Assembly (NCBI GenBank): GCA_022842445.1
Contig: JALHPO010000001.1
Coordinates: 543,144-607,143 of the forward strand
Length of the DNA: 64,000 nucleotides
Direction: 5' to 3'
Source of the DNA: Nitrospira sp.
GTDB taxonomy: Bacteria; Nitrospirota; Nitrospiria; Nitrospirales; Nitrospiraceae
The notes under the pieces were generated by a model. The model searched no databases, was not told where the DNA came from, and worked only from the letters and a program-made list of their open reading frames with translations. Position numbers and translations under genes: made by a program. This document shows, one piece after another, positions 1 through 10,175 of this stretch (position 1 is its first letter; every line of letters starts with the position of its first letter).

Positions 1-162
1 GAGGAGTGCGCAGAAAAACAAGGCCACTCCCCAAAGTGAGCTTAGTCAATACCTCCTCACATCCGTCAGCCTCCCAGGCAGACCCATCTTTCCCCTGAAC
101 AAGCTTGACATAATCTTGTACAGTATTTAGGCTGTCCTGGACGCCCTCAGGAGGAGGACCCC

Positions 163-444
163 ATGAGCATTACATCCAAAGACATCATTTCGCTGAGCCA
201 CGCACGCGCCAGGCTCACTGAACTATGCGACGAGGTGCAGACCAAGGGGAGCGAGAAACTCATTACGAAAAACGGCAGCAGCTGTGCGGCACTCATCGAT
301 GCGGACCGCTTGGACTATTACCATCGGCTGGAACGAGAACACATCCATCTCGGATTGCTGGAAGAAGCGATCAAGGGGCTCACCGACGTCAAGGCAGGCA
401 AGACGCTCAGTCTCGCCCAACTTAAATCGCGTCATGGCCGGTAA
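163..444 (+). CDS. Phd/YefM-family antitoxin (type II toxin-antitoxin)
   Basis: 93-aa ORF; N-terminal 'ISLSHARARLTELCDEV..GSEKLITKNGSSCAALIDADRLD' resembles Phd/YefM; overlaps downstream toxin-like ORF. Confidence 0.75.
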   Translation: MSITSKDIISLSHARARLTELCDEVQTKGSEKLITKNGSSCAALIDADRLDYYHRLEREHIHLGLLEEAIKGLTDVKAGKTLSLAQLKSRHGR

Positions 445-808
445 GCAGCCGCGTTTCACTGAAAACTTCTCGACCAATCTGACGGCCATTGAAGAATTCC
501 TCGGCTCGCACGGCAAGCGCGCGCTTCATCGGTTTCTCGACCATCTCTTCGACGACGTTATTCCCACCCTCTGCCGATTCCCGCAATCCGGTCGATCGTT
601 CCTGGCTCACCCCATCAAATCTGCAAAAGCGAAGGCGTTGACCAAGGAGCTACGCAGACTCCTCGGCACAGGAGACGACCTGCGCGAATTCGTGATGGAC
701 GACTATCTCGTGCTCTACCTGGTGCGCCGAGGCCAAGTGATCTTTCTCGCAGTAAAGCATCATCGGCAATTGTCTTTCGATCTCAAAGGATTCTGGAGCA
801 ACCAATAG
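434..808 (+). CDS. RelE/ParE-family toxin
   Basis: In-frame ATG at 434 inside ORF 284..808, overlapping the antitoxin stop; 'RFTENFSTNLTAIEEFL...LREFVMDDYLVLYLVRRGQVIFLAVKHHRQLSFDL' is RelE/ParE-like. Confidence 0.75.
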   Translation: MAGKQPRFTENFSTNLTAIEEFLGSHGKRALHRFLDHLFDDVIPTLCRFPQSGRSFLAHPIKSAKAKALTKELRRLLGTGDDLREFVMDDYLVLYLVRRGQVIFLAVKHHRQLSFDLKGFWSNQ

Positions 809-987
809 CAACTGCAAGGAATCTAGAACGTCCCTATTCTTTCCCCTCGGGCTTCTCAAATTGCTGAGCTCCGTGCTATTAGGATCGTTGTTCGATGAAT
901 CCGGCGAGCCCTTGCATGCCTCACTACAGCATGCAGGGACGGCGCTTGGCACCACCTCTTACACTGAGCGTTAGGGAAATTCCGTTT

Positions 988-2046
988 ATGGCTATCATTT
1001 TTCCTGTGAGAGCATTCACTGCCGGGCTTTGCTCAATCGTTGTCATTGGTTTTCTGGTTGTTTCCGGCTGCTCAGCGAGTTCAAAGAAGGATCCGGAGGC
1101 GATATACCGCGACGCGGCGTTGCTCGCCAGTACTGGTCGATATGAAGAGGCTGCTCAAATGTGGAAGAAAGCCGCCGAACTTGGGCATAGCAAAGCGATG
1201 AGCGACTTGGGTGCTTTATACAGCAACGGTCTCGGAGTGTCTGAAGATTGGGAGGAGGCCGTCAAATGGTGGACCAAGGCGGTTCAGGCTGGCGATTCGG
1301 ATTCTATTTACAATGTTGGAGTCTACCACTACAAGCAAGGCAGATTTAGCCAGGCGTTTTTGTGGCTAAATGAAGCTGCCACTCGGGGGATTGCTGCAGG
1401 AATGATGAGCGTAGGGTCTATGCATATGAAAGGTGAGGGGGTGCCTGAGGACAGTGAAGAAGGAATGCGTTGGGTTCGCGCCGCTGCCAAGGCTGGTCTT
1501 CCTGCCGCAAAAACTGTACTGGATCTCCATGAACGCGACGGTCAGGCTCTCAAAGACTCGGACATGCCTTACGTCATTTCGGTTGATACATGGCGACGGC
1601 TCTTACCCCATGTGTTTGACGGCAACACGCACGCAGCATTGAGCCTCATTCCCAACGTTTCAATTGATCATGCTTGCGGAGGCGCGGCCATCGCCACAAA
1701 TAGTCCTTCGCTTGCAGCACAACAAATCGGCTCCTTACTCCAGTGCTCTGTCGGGGCCGTCGCTAGCAAAGAACGGCAGCCCACCACCGAACGTTTACGC
1801 GGAGCGACTGTTGGGATTCTTCTTCAGAGATACGGTCTTGAGTTATGGAAGCCACAACTCTGGACCGATGAGGCCGGGAACAAGGTGTCGGCCCTTAGCT
1901 CCAACTACGACAAGATAGCAACGATCCGACACAACCTGGCAAAAAACCACTGGGCAGCTATCTTCGCCACTTCATATCAGAACCTCCTGCAAGCTGCACA
2001 AGGAAGCAACGCCCCCGTCCCGGACTATTATGCGAAGGGTTTGTAA
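988..2046 (+). CDS. Sel1-repeat lipoprotein
   Basis: Lipobox-like 'LVVSGCSAS'; repeats 'AAQMWKKAAELGHSKAMSDLGALYSNGLGV' and 'WTKAVQAGDSDSIYNVGVYH'; ATG at 988 preferred over 895. Confidence 0.8.
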   Translation: MAIIFPVRAFTAGLCSIVVIGFLVVSGCSASSKKDPEAIYRDAALLASTGRYEEAAQMWKKAAELGHSKAMSDLGALYSNGLGVSEDWEEAVKWWTKAVQAGDSDSIYNVGVYHYKQGRFSQAFLWLNEAATRGIAAGMMSVGSMHMKGEGVPEDSEEGMRWVRAAAKAGLPAAKTVLDLHERDGQALKDSDMPYVISVDTWRRLLPHVFDGNTHAALSLIPNVSIDHACGGAAIATNSPSLAAQQIGSLLQCSVGAVASKERQPTTERLRGATVGILLQRYGLELWKPQLWTDEAGNKVSALSSNYDKIATIRHNLAKNHWAAIFATSYQNLLQAAQGSNAPVPDYYAKGL

Positions 2047-2244
2047 CAGCACCCTGATGCCACTACCCTTGCACGCACGGCACGAGCGGCACTCGAGGAT
2101 TACTACTACCGCGTCATCGATCGTGGCAATGGTCGTGCTGTGGTCTTTTTGATCGAAAGGCTGGATGAGCGAATACCCGCACTCTTGGAGCTCGATGCGA
2201 GTCTCCGGCCCATCGGTCGTCCGCAGACACTGGTGGAAATGTAG
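2047..2244 (+). pseudogene. Relic of REP-associated/IS200-like tyrosine transposase (Y1_Tnp), heavily truncated
   Basis: Frame after the Sel1 stop reads 'ALEDYYYRVIDRGNGRAVVFLIERLDERIPALLELDASLRPIGRPQTLVEM*'; 'RVIDRGNGRAVVF' resembles the Y1 transposase N-terminal motif (YHVxNRGNGRxxVF). Confidence 0.4.
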
Positions 2245-2286
2245 AATGTCCCCATTCTTTCCCCCAGGTCTCCTGAATCTAGCAGG

Positions 2287-4050
2287 CTAATTCCCCCGGA
2301 CCACCGCAAGCCCACTGGATCCCATGGACACATAGAGGGCTCTCGGAACCACTGTGGTATCGATAACAATGCGTCTGGCATTTGAGATGCCTGGCCAAAT
2401 GCGCACAGACTGGTCAGCCGGATTGAATCGGAGGAGCCGGCCACTGCCATCAACGATCCACAAGGTGCCGTCCGGGTCTGCGGTCATATCCCTCAAGCCG
2501 GAGGAGGGAAGTCCTGGCACGTTAGTATAGGGTCGAATGCTCGCACCGTTGAAGCTTGCCAGGCCGTGAGTCAGACTTGCCATCCACGCGACACCGTCGG
2601 GCGTTAGGGCAACGCCGCGCTGATCTTCTCGATAACCTGCCGGCACATCCAAAGCATTAGGCCCTTGATTGTATGATGTGGCTGGTCCATAGGTGGTAAA
2701 TGCATACACAAACGATTCATTGACCCATGCACGAGGATCTGGATTCCATCTTTGCAAGCCGACGCCGTAGGCACCCCCCGTGAGTAGATCGCCGTTCGGC
2801 GCGACAAACAACCCGTATTGTTCCCCTTGTTTCTGGACTACGCGGCTACCGTCGGTAAAGTGATACAACGTTATGACATGGATGTGGTCCCCAAACACGT
2901 CGTTAAAGAGATGTGTGACGCCATGATCAAAGCCGATAAAGAGATGACCTGCTGCAGTCCCTTGATGAGCAAACGTCATGCGGCGGACGGAACGCTCCTC
3001 CCAGCAATTGAAACTGATGTCACAGATAAAATTGTAGTGCCGCACCTGGAGTGTGCCATTTGGATTCAGCGTAACCTTATCCGCCTGACCAACGGACCAG
3101 CGGGGGTCACTGAAGTCGGCGTTGGGAACACAGCAAGAGGGCGGTGCCGGAGGCGGGATCACCCCCTCGAATCCGTAATAGCCGACAAACACTTCGCCTG
3201 GCCTGCCCCCGGCGACGGCCGTAATGCTTGAGACAGTCGGTTGACCATTGGGATCTGTAAACGGCGTGATGTTCAGACCATCAGCAGCGGTAAAGCGTGT
3301 AAATGTGGTCTGCCCCGGTTGCAGAAGGTACAAGGCGTCAGGCGTGACCGCCCAGATGTTTTGTGCATCGTCGGGGCCTGCGTCGATCACATTACCGGTT
3401 AAACCCTGACTCGCGCCGAACACGGTGAGGTCTGTGATGGGCAAAGGTGTCGTAAAACTGGCCGTCACCGTCTGATTCGCATTGACCGGTACCACGCATG
3501 TTCCTGTTCCAGAGCAACCGCCACCCGTCCATCCCGCGAAGAGTGCTCCGTTCGTTGGCGTCGCCGTCAGCGTCACGGTCGTCCCTAAGCTGAAGCTGGC
3601 CGTACAACTCGCCGCACAGTTCGAAATGCCCCCGGGGGAACTACTCACGTTACCGGTGCCAGTGCCCGCGCTGGTTACAGTGAGATTCGCTGTGCTGGGT
3701 GGAGGTGTAAAGGTGGCAGATACAGTCTGCGCACCATTCATGACAACAACGCAACCACCCGTACCCGAGCATGCGCCGGACCAACCCGAGAATGTCGAAC
3801 CCGCCGTGCCATTGGCCCCAAGGGTGACAGAGGCACCGCTTTCAAAGTCCGCGCTGCAGCCGGTACCGCAATTGATCCCCGGAGGGTTGCTGGTTACCGT
3901 GCCGCTGCCACTTTTATTGACCGTCAAGAGAGCAGGCGCAGGAGGCTGAACATTGGGAGTGGGCGAGGATTGTATAGGCTGGTTATCAGACCCAGAACAT
4001 CCAGAGAGTAAACCGTACAGAATCCATACGATGGCGCGCTTGTGGTACAC
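2287..4050 (-). CDS. Secreted lipoprotein with divergent InlB-B/'GSGTVTSNPPGI' repeats and a beta-propeller-like C-terminus
   Basis: Lipobox 'LLSGCSGS'; repeated 'GSGTVTSNPPGINCGTGCSADFESGASVTLGA...FSGWSG.CSGTG.CVV' units; propeller-type 'MTADPDGTLWIVDGSGRLLRF'. Confidence 0.7.
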   Translation of the reverse strand: MYHKRAIVWILYGLLSGCSGSDNQPIQSSPTPNVQPPAPALLTVNKSGSGTVTSNPPGINCGTGCSADFESGASVTLGANGTAGSTFSGWSGACSGTGGCVVVMNGAQTVSATFTPPPSTANLTVTSAGTGTGNVSSSPGGISNCAASCTASFSLGTTVTLTATPTNGALFAGWTGGGCSGTGTCVVPVNANQTVTASFTTPLPITDLTVFGASQGLTGNVIDAGPDDAQNIWAVTPDALYLLQPGQTTFTRFTAADGLNITPFTDPNGQPTVSSITAVAGGRPGEVFVGYYGFEGVIPPPAPPSCCVPNADFSDPRWSVGQADKVTLNPNGTLQVRHYNFICDISFNCWEERSVRRMTFAHQGTAAGHLFIGFDHGVTHLFNDVFGDHIHVITLYHFTDGSRVVQKQGEQYGLFVAPNGDLLTGGAYGVGLQRWNPDPRAWVNESFVYAFTTYGPATSYNQGPNALDVPAGYREDQRGVALTPDGVAWMASLTHGLASFNGASIRPYTNVPGLPSSGLRDMTADPDGTLWIVDGSGRLLRFNPADQSVRIWPGISNARRIVIDTTVVPRALYVSMGSSGLAVVRGN

Positions 4051-4375
4051 GAGATCGCCTCTTGCTGAGAACTAGCATTATTGATACTACCCTCAAGGGT
4101 AAACCCATACTGGGTTATCCCCTGGGCTCCTCGAATTTTTCCTTGAAATACTGGGAAATACTGGGGTGAACTTGAGGTGGCCCCGAAAAAACAGACATGG
4201 TGATTAGGGCCTATTCACCTGCCGTTCGAACTCTTCCAGACTGCGAGAGCCGAGCGCCGGTCATAATTAGTAGTTTCTGACTCAGCCTACCCTCTCCTCA
4301 AAACCGATTCTCTTTCAATACTTTCCTAGCTGATCTTTTAAGAGCATTTTGGTCAGGTATACTTGCCAGAGAACA

Positions 4376-4741
4376 ATGAAGAACATTACATGGCTGGGCC
4401 GGACCAGGCAACAATGGAAAGTGTGGGTATTTCTGTTCATGATTGTGCTGAGCTTGGTCAATTTCGTGCTCTTTGTGTGGCGAGTGAATGTGCCGAGCCC
4501 AGGTGTTCCGGCTCTCCCTGGCCAAGTCACCCTAAGCTTCTGTTTCGTGATGTCCGGCGTCGTTTCATTATGCTGGTTGTGGCTGAGTGTCCGGTGCCCT
4601 TTCTGTAAAGCGAGTGTGGCAGGACACATTCTAAGGACCGCCCCAGCAGGCGTATGGTTCACAACTTTACTAGCACTGGAACAATGTCCACTCTGTGGAG
4701 ATCAAACCATCGATCCAGTTGGCGTACCATTCAATCACTAG
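4376..4741 (+). CDS. Small membrane protein with CxxC pairs
   Basis: Two hydrophobic stretches; 'CPFC' and 'CPLC'; ATG at 4376 preferred. Confidence 0.45.
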   Translation: MKNITWLGRTRQQWKVWVFLFMIVLSLVNFVLFVWRVNVPSPGVPALPGQVTLSFCFVMSGVVSLCWLWLSVRCPFCKASVAGHILRTAPAGVWFTTLLALEQCPLCGDQTIDPVGVPFNH

Positions 4742-4813
4742 GGTTATCACATTCATGTCAGACAGTTTAGGGAGAGAATTCTCACACCGCCTACAAACTA
4801 TGCGGTGGTGCGC

Positions 4814-5140
4814 ATGAGCAATCGCGAGCCACAACTCACAGCTGAAGCCTTTCTACAAGTCATGAAAGATTGACTTGCTGCTCTTCCCAGAAAGGAAATT
4901 GAATCATTGCCTGAGTATCCTGTCATTCCGCCCTTCTCGCTACATGTCCCACCAGAATTGCCCAACTATCAATTTACGCTAATGAAGGACACATTCGCTG
5001 ATGGAAGAATTCGGGTTGCTATTCAGAGTTACCGATATGGTTTTCTAGGCTTCGGCTACATCGCTGCCCATGGCTTTTCGTTATTACCAGATGGTTCACT
5101 CTGTGCATTAACCGAGAAAGACATATGGGATCTTACATAG
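4814..5140 (+). pseudogene. Hypothetical protein gene interrupted by in-frame TGA at 4871-4873
   Basis: ATG at 4814; 'MSNREPQLTAEAFLQVMKD*LAALPRKEIESLPEYPVIPPFSLHV...IWDLT*' continues in the same frame into ORF 4907..5140. Confidence 0.45.
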
Positions 5141-5485
5141 CGAATTGTGTTCATTTTGTGCTCAAGCCCACCTCACTCCAGCTCATTCCAGCCTACTCCG
5201 GCCAAGGTTCACTTTTTCTCCAACGGTTGGTTCTGATTGGCTCTAGTGAATTCCAGTAGGCCTGAGTAGGGTTTTTATTGCGCTTTCCTAAACCGTGGGT
5301 CTTACGAACGAGTCTCTTCCCCGATCATGTGTTTGGTGAACACTGGACAACTAGTATTGACAGACTGGTTCTCTAATGGTCTTGGGGTTGGAAGTCTTAC
5401 AGGATTTGTGAACGAAGGACTTTGAGACCCTCGGCCTCAACCTTGACTTCGGCCTTCACGAGACCGGCAGCCTCACCCTACCCTG

Positions 5486-5926
5486 CTATGGAAAATCGTT
5501 AAAGTCGTCGAGCGTGGATTGAATCGGAAGGAGAGGCGCCGTTTGGCGCGGGGGACCTGGCAAGACGAGCGGGTTCCCTGTTTGATTCGCGCCTTGAATG
5601 AGCCCGATCGAGAGCTGCGGCCCCAACGTCCCGACCGCTCCGCTCCAGGCCTGGCCGGTCGTCGGGTTGCGAAAACTGAATGTTTGGAAGTTTTGGCCCG
5701 GGTTATAGAGAAAGCCCTGTGTGCCCTGATTGTCGAGATAAAGACTCCCGCCGGGAAATCTGACCAGCGGCGCCACGCCGCCGCTGAATCCCCGGACACC
5801 CGACACGCTCTGAGCCCAGGCGGGGGACTCGACACACCCCACCGCAATCATCAGCGCAGCAAGACCCCACAACACCGGCGCGGCTGCGCGAGCAGAGACA
5901 AATCTCATGACAGTGTCCATCATCAC
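5486..5926 (-). CDS. Hypothetical secreted protein
   Basis: N-terminal signal-peptide-like sequence 'VLWGLAALMIAVGCVESPAWAQ'; 146 aa. Confidence 0.5.
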   Translation of the reverse strand: MMMDTVMRFVSARAAAPVLWGLAALMIAVGCVESPAWAQSVSGVRGFSGGVAPLVRFPGGSLYLDNQGTQGFLYNPGQNFQTFSFRNPTTGQAWSGAVGTLGPQLSIGLIQGANQTGNPLVLPGPPRQTAPLLPIQSTLDDFNDFP

Positions 5927-5973
5927 GGATTATAGTATGCTCACACTCTGGCTGTCGATCAAAGGAGTCAATC

Positions 5974-7539
5974 ATGGATCTCACCCCCTCAATGCATCGT
6001 CTGTGCCGCACCGCGATCGCGCTGGCCGGCTTGTGGATTATTCCGGCCCCGACCGACAGCTGGAGTCTGGATTCGACCGAACCACCACCGGCCGAACGCC
6101 GCGAGACGCTTTCGCTGGCCGATGCGGCGTTGCGCGCGCTACAGCACAACCTGGATATCAGCATCAGCCGCCACACTAGGGAAAGCCGCCTGGCGGACAT
6201 CGTCATCGAGCAGGCCAAATTCGATCCGACGTTCAGCATCAACGGCCAATACAACCGTGTCGCGAGCCCGCTCAACCGTCCGGTGTTCGGCGGAACCGGC
6301 GGCACGCTCAACACCATCACGACGTTCGACCAACGTACCAACTCCGTAACCGTGGATGCGACGCAAAGCCTGATCACCGGCGGAAGCGTGAATCTGAACT
6401 ACAGCCCGTCCCGCACCAACGTCAACCAGGATGTGGCAAGAGGCTTCCTGTTCAATCCATCCTGGACGGGCGGACTGGGAGTGACGTTGACCCAGCCGCT
6501 GCTCAGGAATGCCGGGATCGATGTGAATAAGACCTTCATCAAGGTCGCGCAGAACAACGCCGATGTTGAACAGCATGTGTTTCGAGACCGCGTCTTGACC
6601 GTGATCGCCTCGGTGGAACAGACCTATTGGGAAGTCGTCTTTACGTACGAGAACTTGAAGGTCGCGCAGGCCGCCCTCAAGGCCGCGGAAGAATTGCTGG
6701 CAACCAACCGTGCCAAATCGAAAGCCGGCATCATGTCCATCGTGGATGTGCTCCAGGCCGAAGCCGCCGTGGCCTCACGCGTCGAGCAGGTGTTAGTGAC
6801 GGAAAAGGCCATTCGCGACCAGGAAGATCAGCTGCGACGACTCTTGAATCCGGGTGAGGAAGACCTCCGGCAGGATGTGCGCCTGACACCCACCGATCCG
6901 CCTGTCACCGCCCTCGAGCCCATCAGTCTTCAGGAAACCATCGACATCGCCATCGACCAGCGCCCGGAAATCATCCAAGCGAAGAAGAACGTCGATTCGG
7001 GGGAACTCAACCAGCAATTTGCCCGCAACCAGATGCTGCCCACCCTGTCGCTCCAAGGCACAATGGGCATGGCCGGACTGGGCGGTGACTATGGTGACTC
7101 CTTCACCAGAAATTTCAGCGGCGACTTTTACAACTACGGCGCCGGCCTGGTACTGAGCTATCCCCTCGGCAACCGTGCGGCTATCAGCACCTACAACAAA
7201 CGCCAACTGGAAGCCCAGAATGCCGAGGTTGCGCTTGTGCGCGCCCGCCAGCAAGTCATCGTCGGTGTCCGTGAGGCCGTCCGCCGGGTCCAAACCGATT
7301 TCAAGCGCATTGAGACGACCAGGTCGGCCCGCATCATGGCTGAGAAGCAGCTGCAGGCCGAGCAGGAACGCCTGAAAGTGGGAATGAGCACGACACGCTT
7401 TGTCCTCGACTTCCAGCGGGACCTGGCCACGGCCAGAGGAAACGAGCTGCGCGCCACCGTCGATTACAACAAGTCGCTCTCGAATCTTGCACGGCACAAG
7501 GCGACCACGCTGGACCGGTACAATTTTCAATTGGAGTAG
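5974..7539 (+). CDS. TolC-family outer membrane efflux protein
   Basis: 521 aa; 'LSLADAALRALQHNLDI', 'VTLTQPLLRNAG', 'YPLGNRAA' typical of the OEP family. Confidence 0.88.
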   Translation: MDLTPSMHRLCRTAIALAGLWIIPAPTDSWSLDSTEPPPAERRETLSLADAALRALQHNLDISISRHTRESRLADIVIEQAKFDPTFSINGQYNRVASPLNRPVFGGTGGTLNTITTFDQRTNSVTVDATQSLITGGSVNLNYSPSRTNVNQDVARGFLFNPSWTGGLGVTLTQPLLRNAGIDVNKTFIKVAQNNADVEQHVFRDRVLTVIASVEQTYWEVVFTYENLKVAQAALKAAEELLATNRAKSKAGIMSIVDVLQAEAAVASRVEQVLVTEKAIRDQEDQLRRLLNPGEEDLRQDVRLTPTDPPVTALEPISLQETIDIAIDQRPEIIQAKKNVDSGELNQQFARNQMLPTLSLQGTMGMAGLGGDYGDSFTRNFSGDFYNYGAGLVLSYPLGNRAAISTYNKRQLEAQNAEVALVRARQQVIVGVREAVRRVQTDFKRIETTRSARIMAEKQLQAEQERLKVGMSTTRFVLDFQRDLATARGNELRATVDYNKSLSNLARHKATTLDRYNFQLE

Positions 7540-7548
7540 CCACGCATA

Positions 7549-8256
7549 ATGCCACCCCGGCCGGATCGGCTCGTGCACGCTCCGGCGGCGGAATGGGGAC
7601 CGGCGCTTGCGCTGTTACCCCTGGCCGCAACGCTCGCGTACTACGTTCTTCCCGCGTCACTCCAAGCACAGACCTCTGTTCAGTTCGCACCGCAACTGCT
7701 CGCCTATGCCGCACTGTTCCTCTGGGCCTCCCGCAATTCGGCTGTCCGGTTTCGACTCGGGCTCGACCGGGCACAGGTGCGAACCGGCCTGCGCCAGGGA
7801 CTGATAACCGGCCTCGCGCTCGGCGGCCTGAACACCGGCGTGATTCTGGCAGGCTTTCCCTTTCTCGGTTACGACATCACCTTCTTACGGCAAACCCCGC
7901 ATGGCCTGCTCCCCCTGTTCGTCATGATCCCTTGGATGATCGGGATCATCGCGTTCTTCGTGGAACTCAACTTCCGTGGTTTCATCTTAGGCAGGCTTGC
8001 CGCGTTGGAGTGCCGTCTATGGAAATCCGGCGCAGCTAGCCGTTTCTCACCTCTTGCCCTGTTCATTACAACCCTGCTCTTCGCGTTCGATCCGTTTATG
8101 GTGCATACGTTTCAGCACCTCCACTGGATCGCTGTATGGGATGGGCTGATCTGGGGCGCAATCCGGCTGCGAACAGGAAACCTCTACACCACCATTGTCG
8201 CGCATGCGGTCGAGGTCCTCATCATGTATAGTGCGGTGAAAATGGCGCTCGACTAA
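7549..8256 (+). CDS. CPBP-like intramembrane protease family membrane protein
   Basis: Multi-TM; 'FFVELNFRGFILGRL' and 'GNLYTTIVAHAVEVLIM' resemble CPBP motifs, with a degenerate glutamate pair. Confidence 0.6.
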   Translation: MPPRPDRLVHAPAAEWGPALALLPLAATLAYYVLPASLQAQTSVQFAPQLLAYAALFLWASRNSAVRFRLGLDRAQVRTGLRQGLITGLALGGLNTGVILAGFPFLGYDITFLRQTPHGLLPLFVMIPWMIGIIAFFVELNFRGFILGRLAALECRLWKSGAASRFSPLALFITTLLFAFDPFMVHTFQHLHWIAVWDGLIWGAIRLRTGNLYTTIVAHAVEVLIMYSAVKMALD

Positions 8257-8334
8257 TCAGGGGCTCATGTGTCCGACAAGCGATCAAATCACGGCACAGA
8301 TTCAATAAATCACTGAACTGATGGTTCCCTTCCG

Positions 8335-9354
8335 ATGAATCCTTCTTTCTCCAGCTATCTGGTCAACGACGTGTTCGGCGACCCCGGCGTCTATGTGGAC
8401 ATTCGCTGGTCCAGACGGGCACTGCTCTTTGACGTCGGACATATCGACGGACTGGGGCCGACCCGATTGCTGCGGGCCGGTGAGATTTTCGTATCTCACA
8501 CGCACATGGACCACTTCATCGGATTCGATACCGTTCTTCGCGTCGCGTTGGGGCGAGGCAAAACGCTCAGGCTGTTCGGCCCTCCCGGACTGATCGACAA
8601 CGTGCAGGGCAAACTCCGGGGCTATACGTGGAATCTTGTGGATGGCTACCCGCTGACCATCGAAGTTCAAGAGTTCCACGCGGAAACAGTCCGGCAAGCC
8701 TGCTTCCGCGCCGCCGATGCCTTCCGTCTGTCCGAACAGCCTGTTCAGCCATTGAGATCCGCTCACCGTACGGATGGCTTCACGGTTCTCGAAGACCCCA
8801 TGTTTACCGTGCAGGCCGTCGCGTTGAACCATCGCATTCCCTCGTTCGCCTACTCGTTGGAAGAGCAGTTCCACATCAACGTCAACAAGCAGAAACTGCA
8901 TGAGTCCGGGTTGCGGGTCGGCGCCTGGCTCAAAGATGTCAAGGAACACATCTGGCTGGGCCGGCCGGACGACTTCCGTTTCACCGTTGCACTCTACGAC
9001 GAGCATCGACGGGAGGAGCGGGAGTTTGTGCTGGGGGAAGTGAAGGAACGGTTCCTGACGATCACGCGGGGGCAAAAGATCGCCTACGTGGTCGATGCGC
9101 GATACGACGAGGAGAATGAGGCGAAGATTGTAGCCCTCGCCCAAGGCGCGGACCTGTTCTATTGTGAATCACCCTACCTGGATATCGATGCTGAAAAGGC
9201 CCGGGACCGGCATCACCTGACGGCCAGACAAGCAGGACTTATGGCGCGCAAGGCTCACGTCCGCGAACTCGTGGTGTTCCATTTCTCGCCGCGCTATACG
9301 GGCCAGGGCGAAGCGCTGGAACGGGAAGCGATGGAAGCGTTTCAAGGATTCTGA
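8335..9354 (+). CDS. RNase Z-like metallo-beta-lactamase-fold hydrolase
   Basis: 'VSHTHMDHFIGFD' HxHxDH motif; 'CESPYLDIDAEKARDRHHLTARQAG' and 'VVFHFSPRY'. Confidence 0.8.
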   Translation: MNPSFSSYLVNDVFGDPGVYVDIRWSRRALLFDVGHIDGLGPTRLLRAGEIFVSHTHMDHFIGFDTVLRVALGRGKTLRLFGPPGLIDNVQGKLRGYTWNLVDGYPLTIEVQEFHAETVRQACFRAADAFRLSEQPVQPLRSAHRTDGFTVLEDPMFTVQAVALNHRIPSFAYSLEEQFHINVNKQKLHESGLRVGAWLKDVKEHIWLGRPDDFRFTVALYDEHRREEREFVLGEVKERFLTITRGQKIAYVVDARYDEENEAKIVALAQGADLFYCESPYLDIDAEKARDRHHLTARQAGLMARKAHVRELVVFHFSPRYTGQGEALEREAMEAFQGF

Positions 9355-9366
9355 GGAGGAGGCACT

Positions 9367-9705
9367 GTGAATGACGTGGTGAAGTATGCCGTGTACTTTT
9401 TGCTGGGTGGAACGATCGTCAGCATTTCGACCTATCTTGGCTCACAAGGCAAATCGTTTCTGGCCGCCTTTGCCAGCACCTTTCCCGCTATTACCGGTGC
9501 GACGTTTGTGCTGATGTATCTGAATGGGGGGAGCGACGCGATCGTCGGTTACGCCAAGAATCTGCTGTGGTTTGTCCCGCCCTGGATCGTCTATGTCCTG
9601 TCCATGATCGCCGGCGTCCCCCGCTTCGGCTTCTGGCCGACCATGGTTGGCTCGCTCGTGTTGTATATGGGATGTGTAGGGCTGGTGAAGATAGTGTCGC
9701 GATAG
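9367..9705 (+). CDS. Small integral membrane protein (DUF3147-like)
   Basis: 112 aa, about four hydrophobic segments. Confidence 0.5.
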   Translation: MNDVVKYAVYFLLGGTIVSISTYLGSQGKSFLAAFASTFPAITGATFVLMYLNGGSDAIVGYAKNLLWFVPPWIVYVLSMIAGVPRFGFWPTMVGSLVLYMGCVGLVKIVSR

Positions 9706-9783
9706 GCTGAGCAGGCCCAGAAAAGATTTCTGGCTCAAAGAAGCTCTATTGATTATCTGAGCTTCTCTTGGTTTCAATTCTCT

Positions 9784-10149
9784 TCAGAAAAGGATTAATC
9801 CATTCTTCTTGCCACGATGGGTCGATCTCGCCAGTTCTATTAAAACAGTCAACGCCTGATCATATTCTTCTCTCTCGAAATGAGCCTTTCCTAAAAACCA
9901 ATACGCGTAGGCGTCCTTTGGTTTTTTCTTGAGATGCTCATGGCAGTAGTCAATGAGTTCTTGATGCTGGCCGGTTTCATACATTGCCCTAGCAGAAGTA
10001 TAAAACATGTTTTCAATCTCGGACTTTATTGTCCGATATGAAGCCGCAATGGCTCTAATCAGGTTGAGGCACACACCAGCACCGACCAAGTAGACAAGTG
10101 CCCACATGCCCTGATTAATCTCCCGCAGAAGCATGACTTGCTGTTCCAT
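9784..10149 (-). CDS. Membrane-anchored TPR protein
   Basis: N-terminal TM followed by 'ARAMYETGQHQELIDYCHEHLKKKPKDAYAYWFLGKAHFEREEYDQAL'. Confidence 0.65.
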   Translation of the reverse strand: MEQQVMLLREINQGMWALVYLVGAGVCLNLIRAIAASYRTIKSEIENMFYTSARAMYETGQHQELIDYCHEHLKKKPKDAYAYWFLGKAHFEREEYDQALTVLIELARSTHRGKKNGLILF

Positions 10150-10175
10150 ACTTTTTTACCAAACGAGTCGATTCG

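Noticed and set aside
6793-7578. 261-aa minus-strand ORF opposite the TolC-like gene
   Set aside because: Antisense shadow ORF; no start or RBS context and no recognisable domain.
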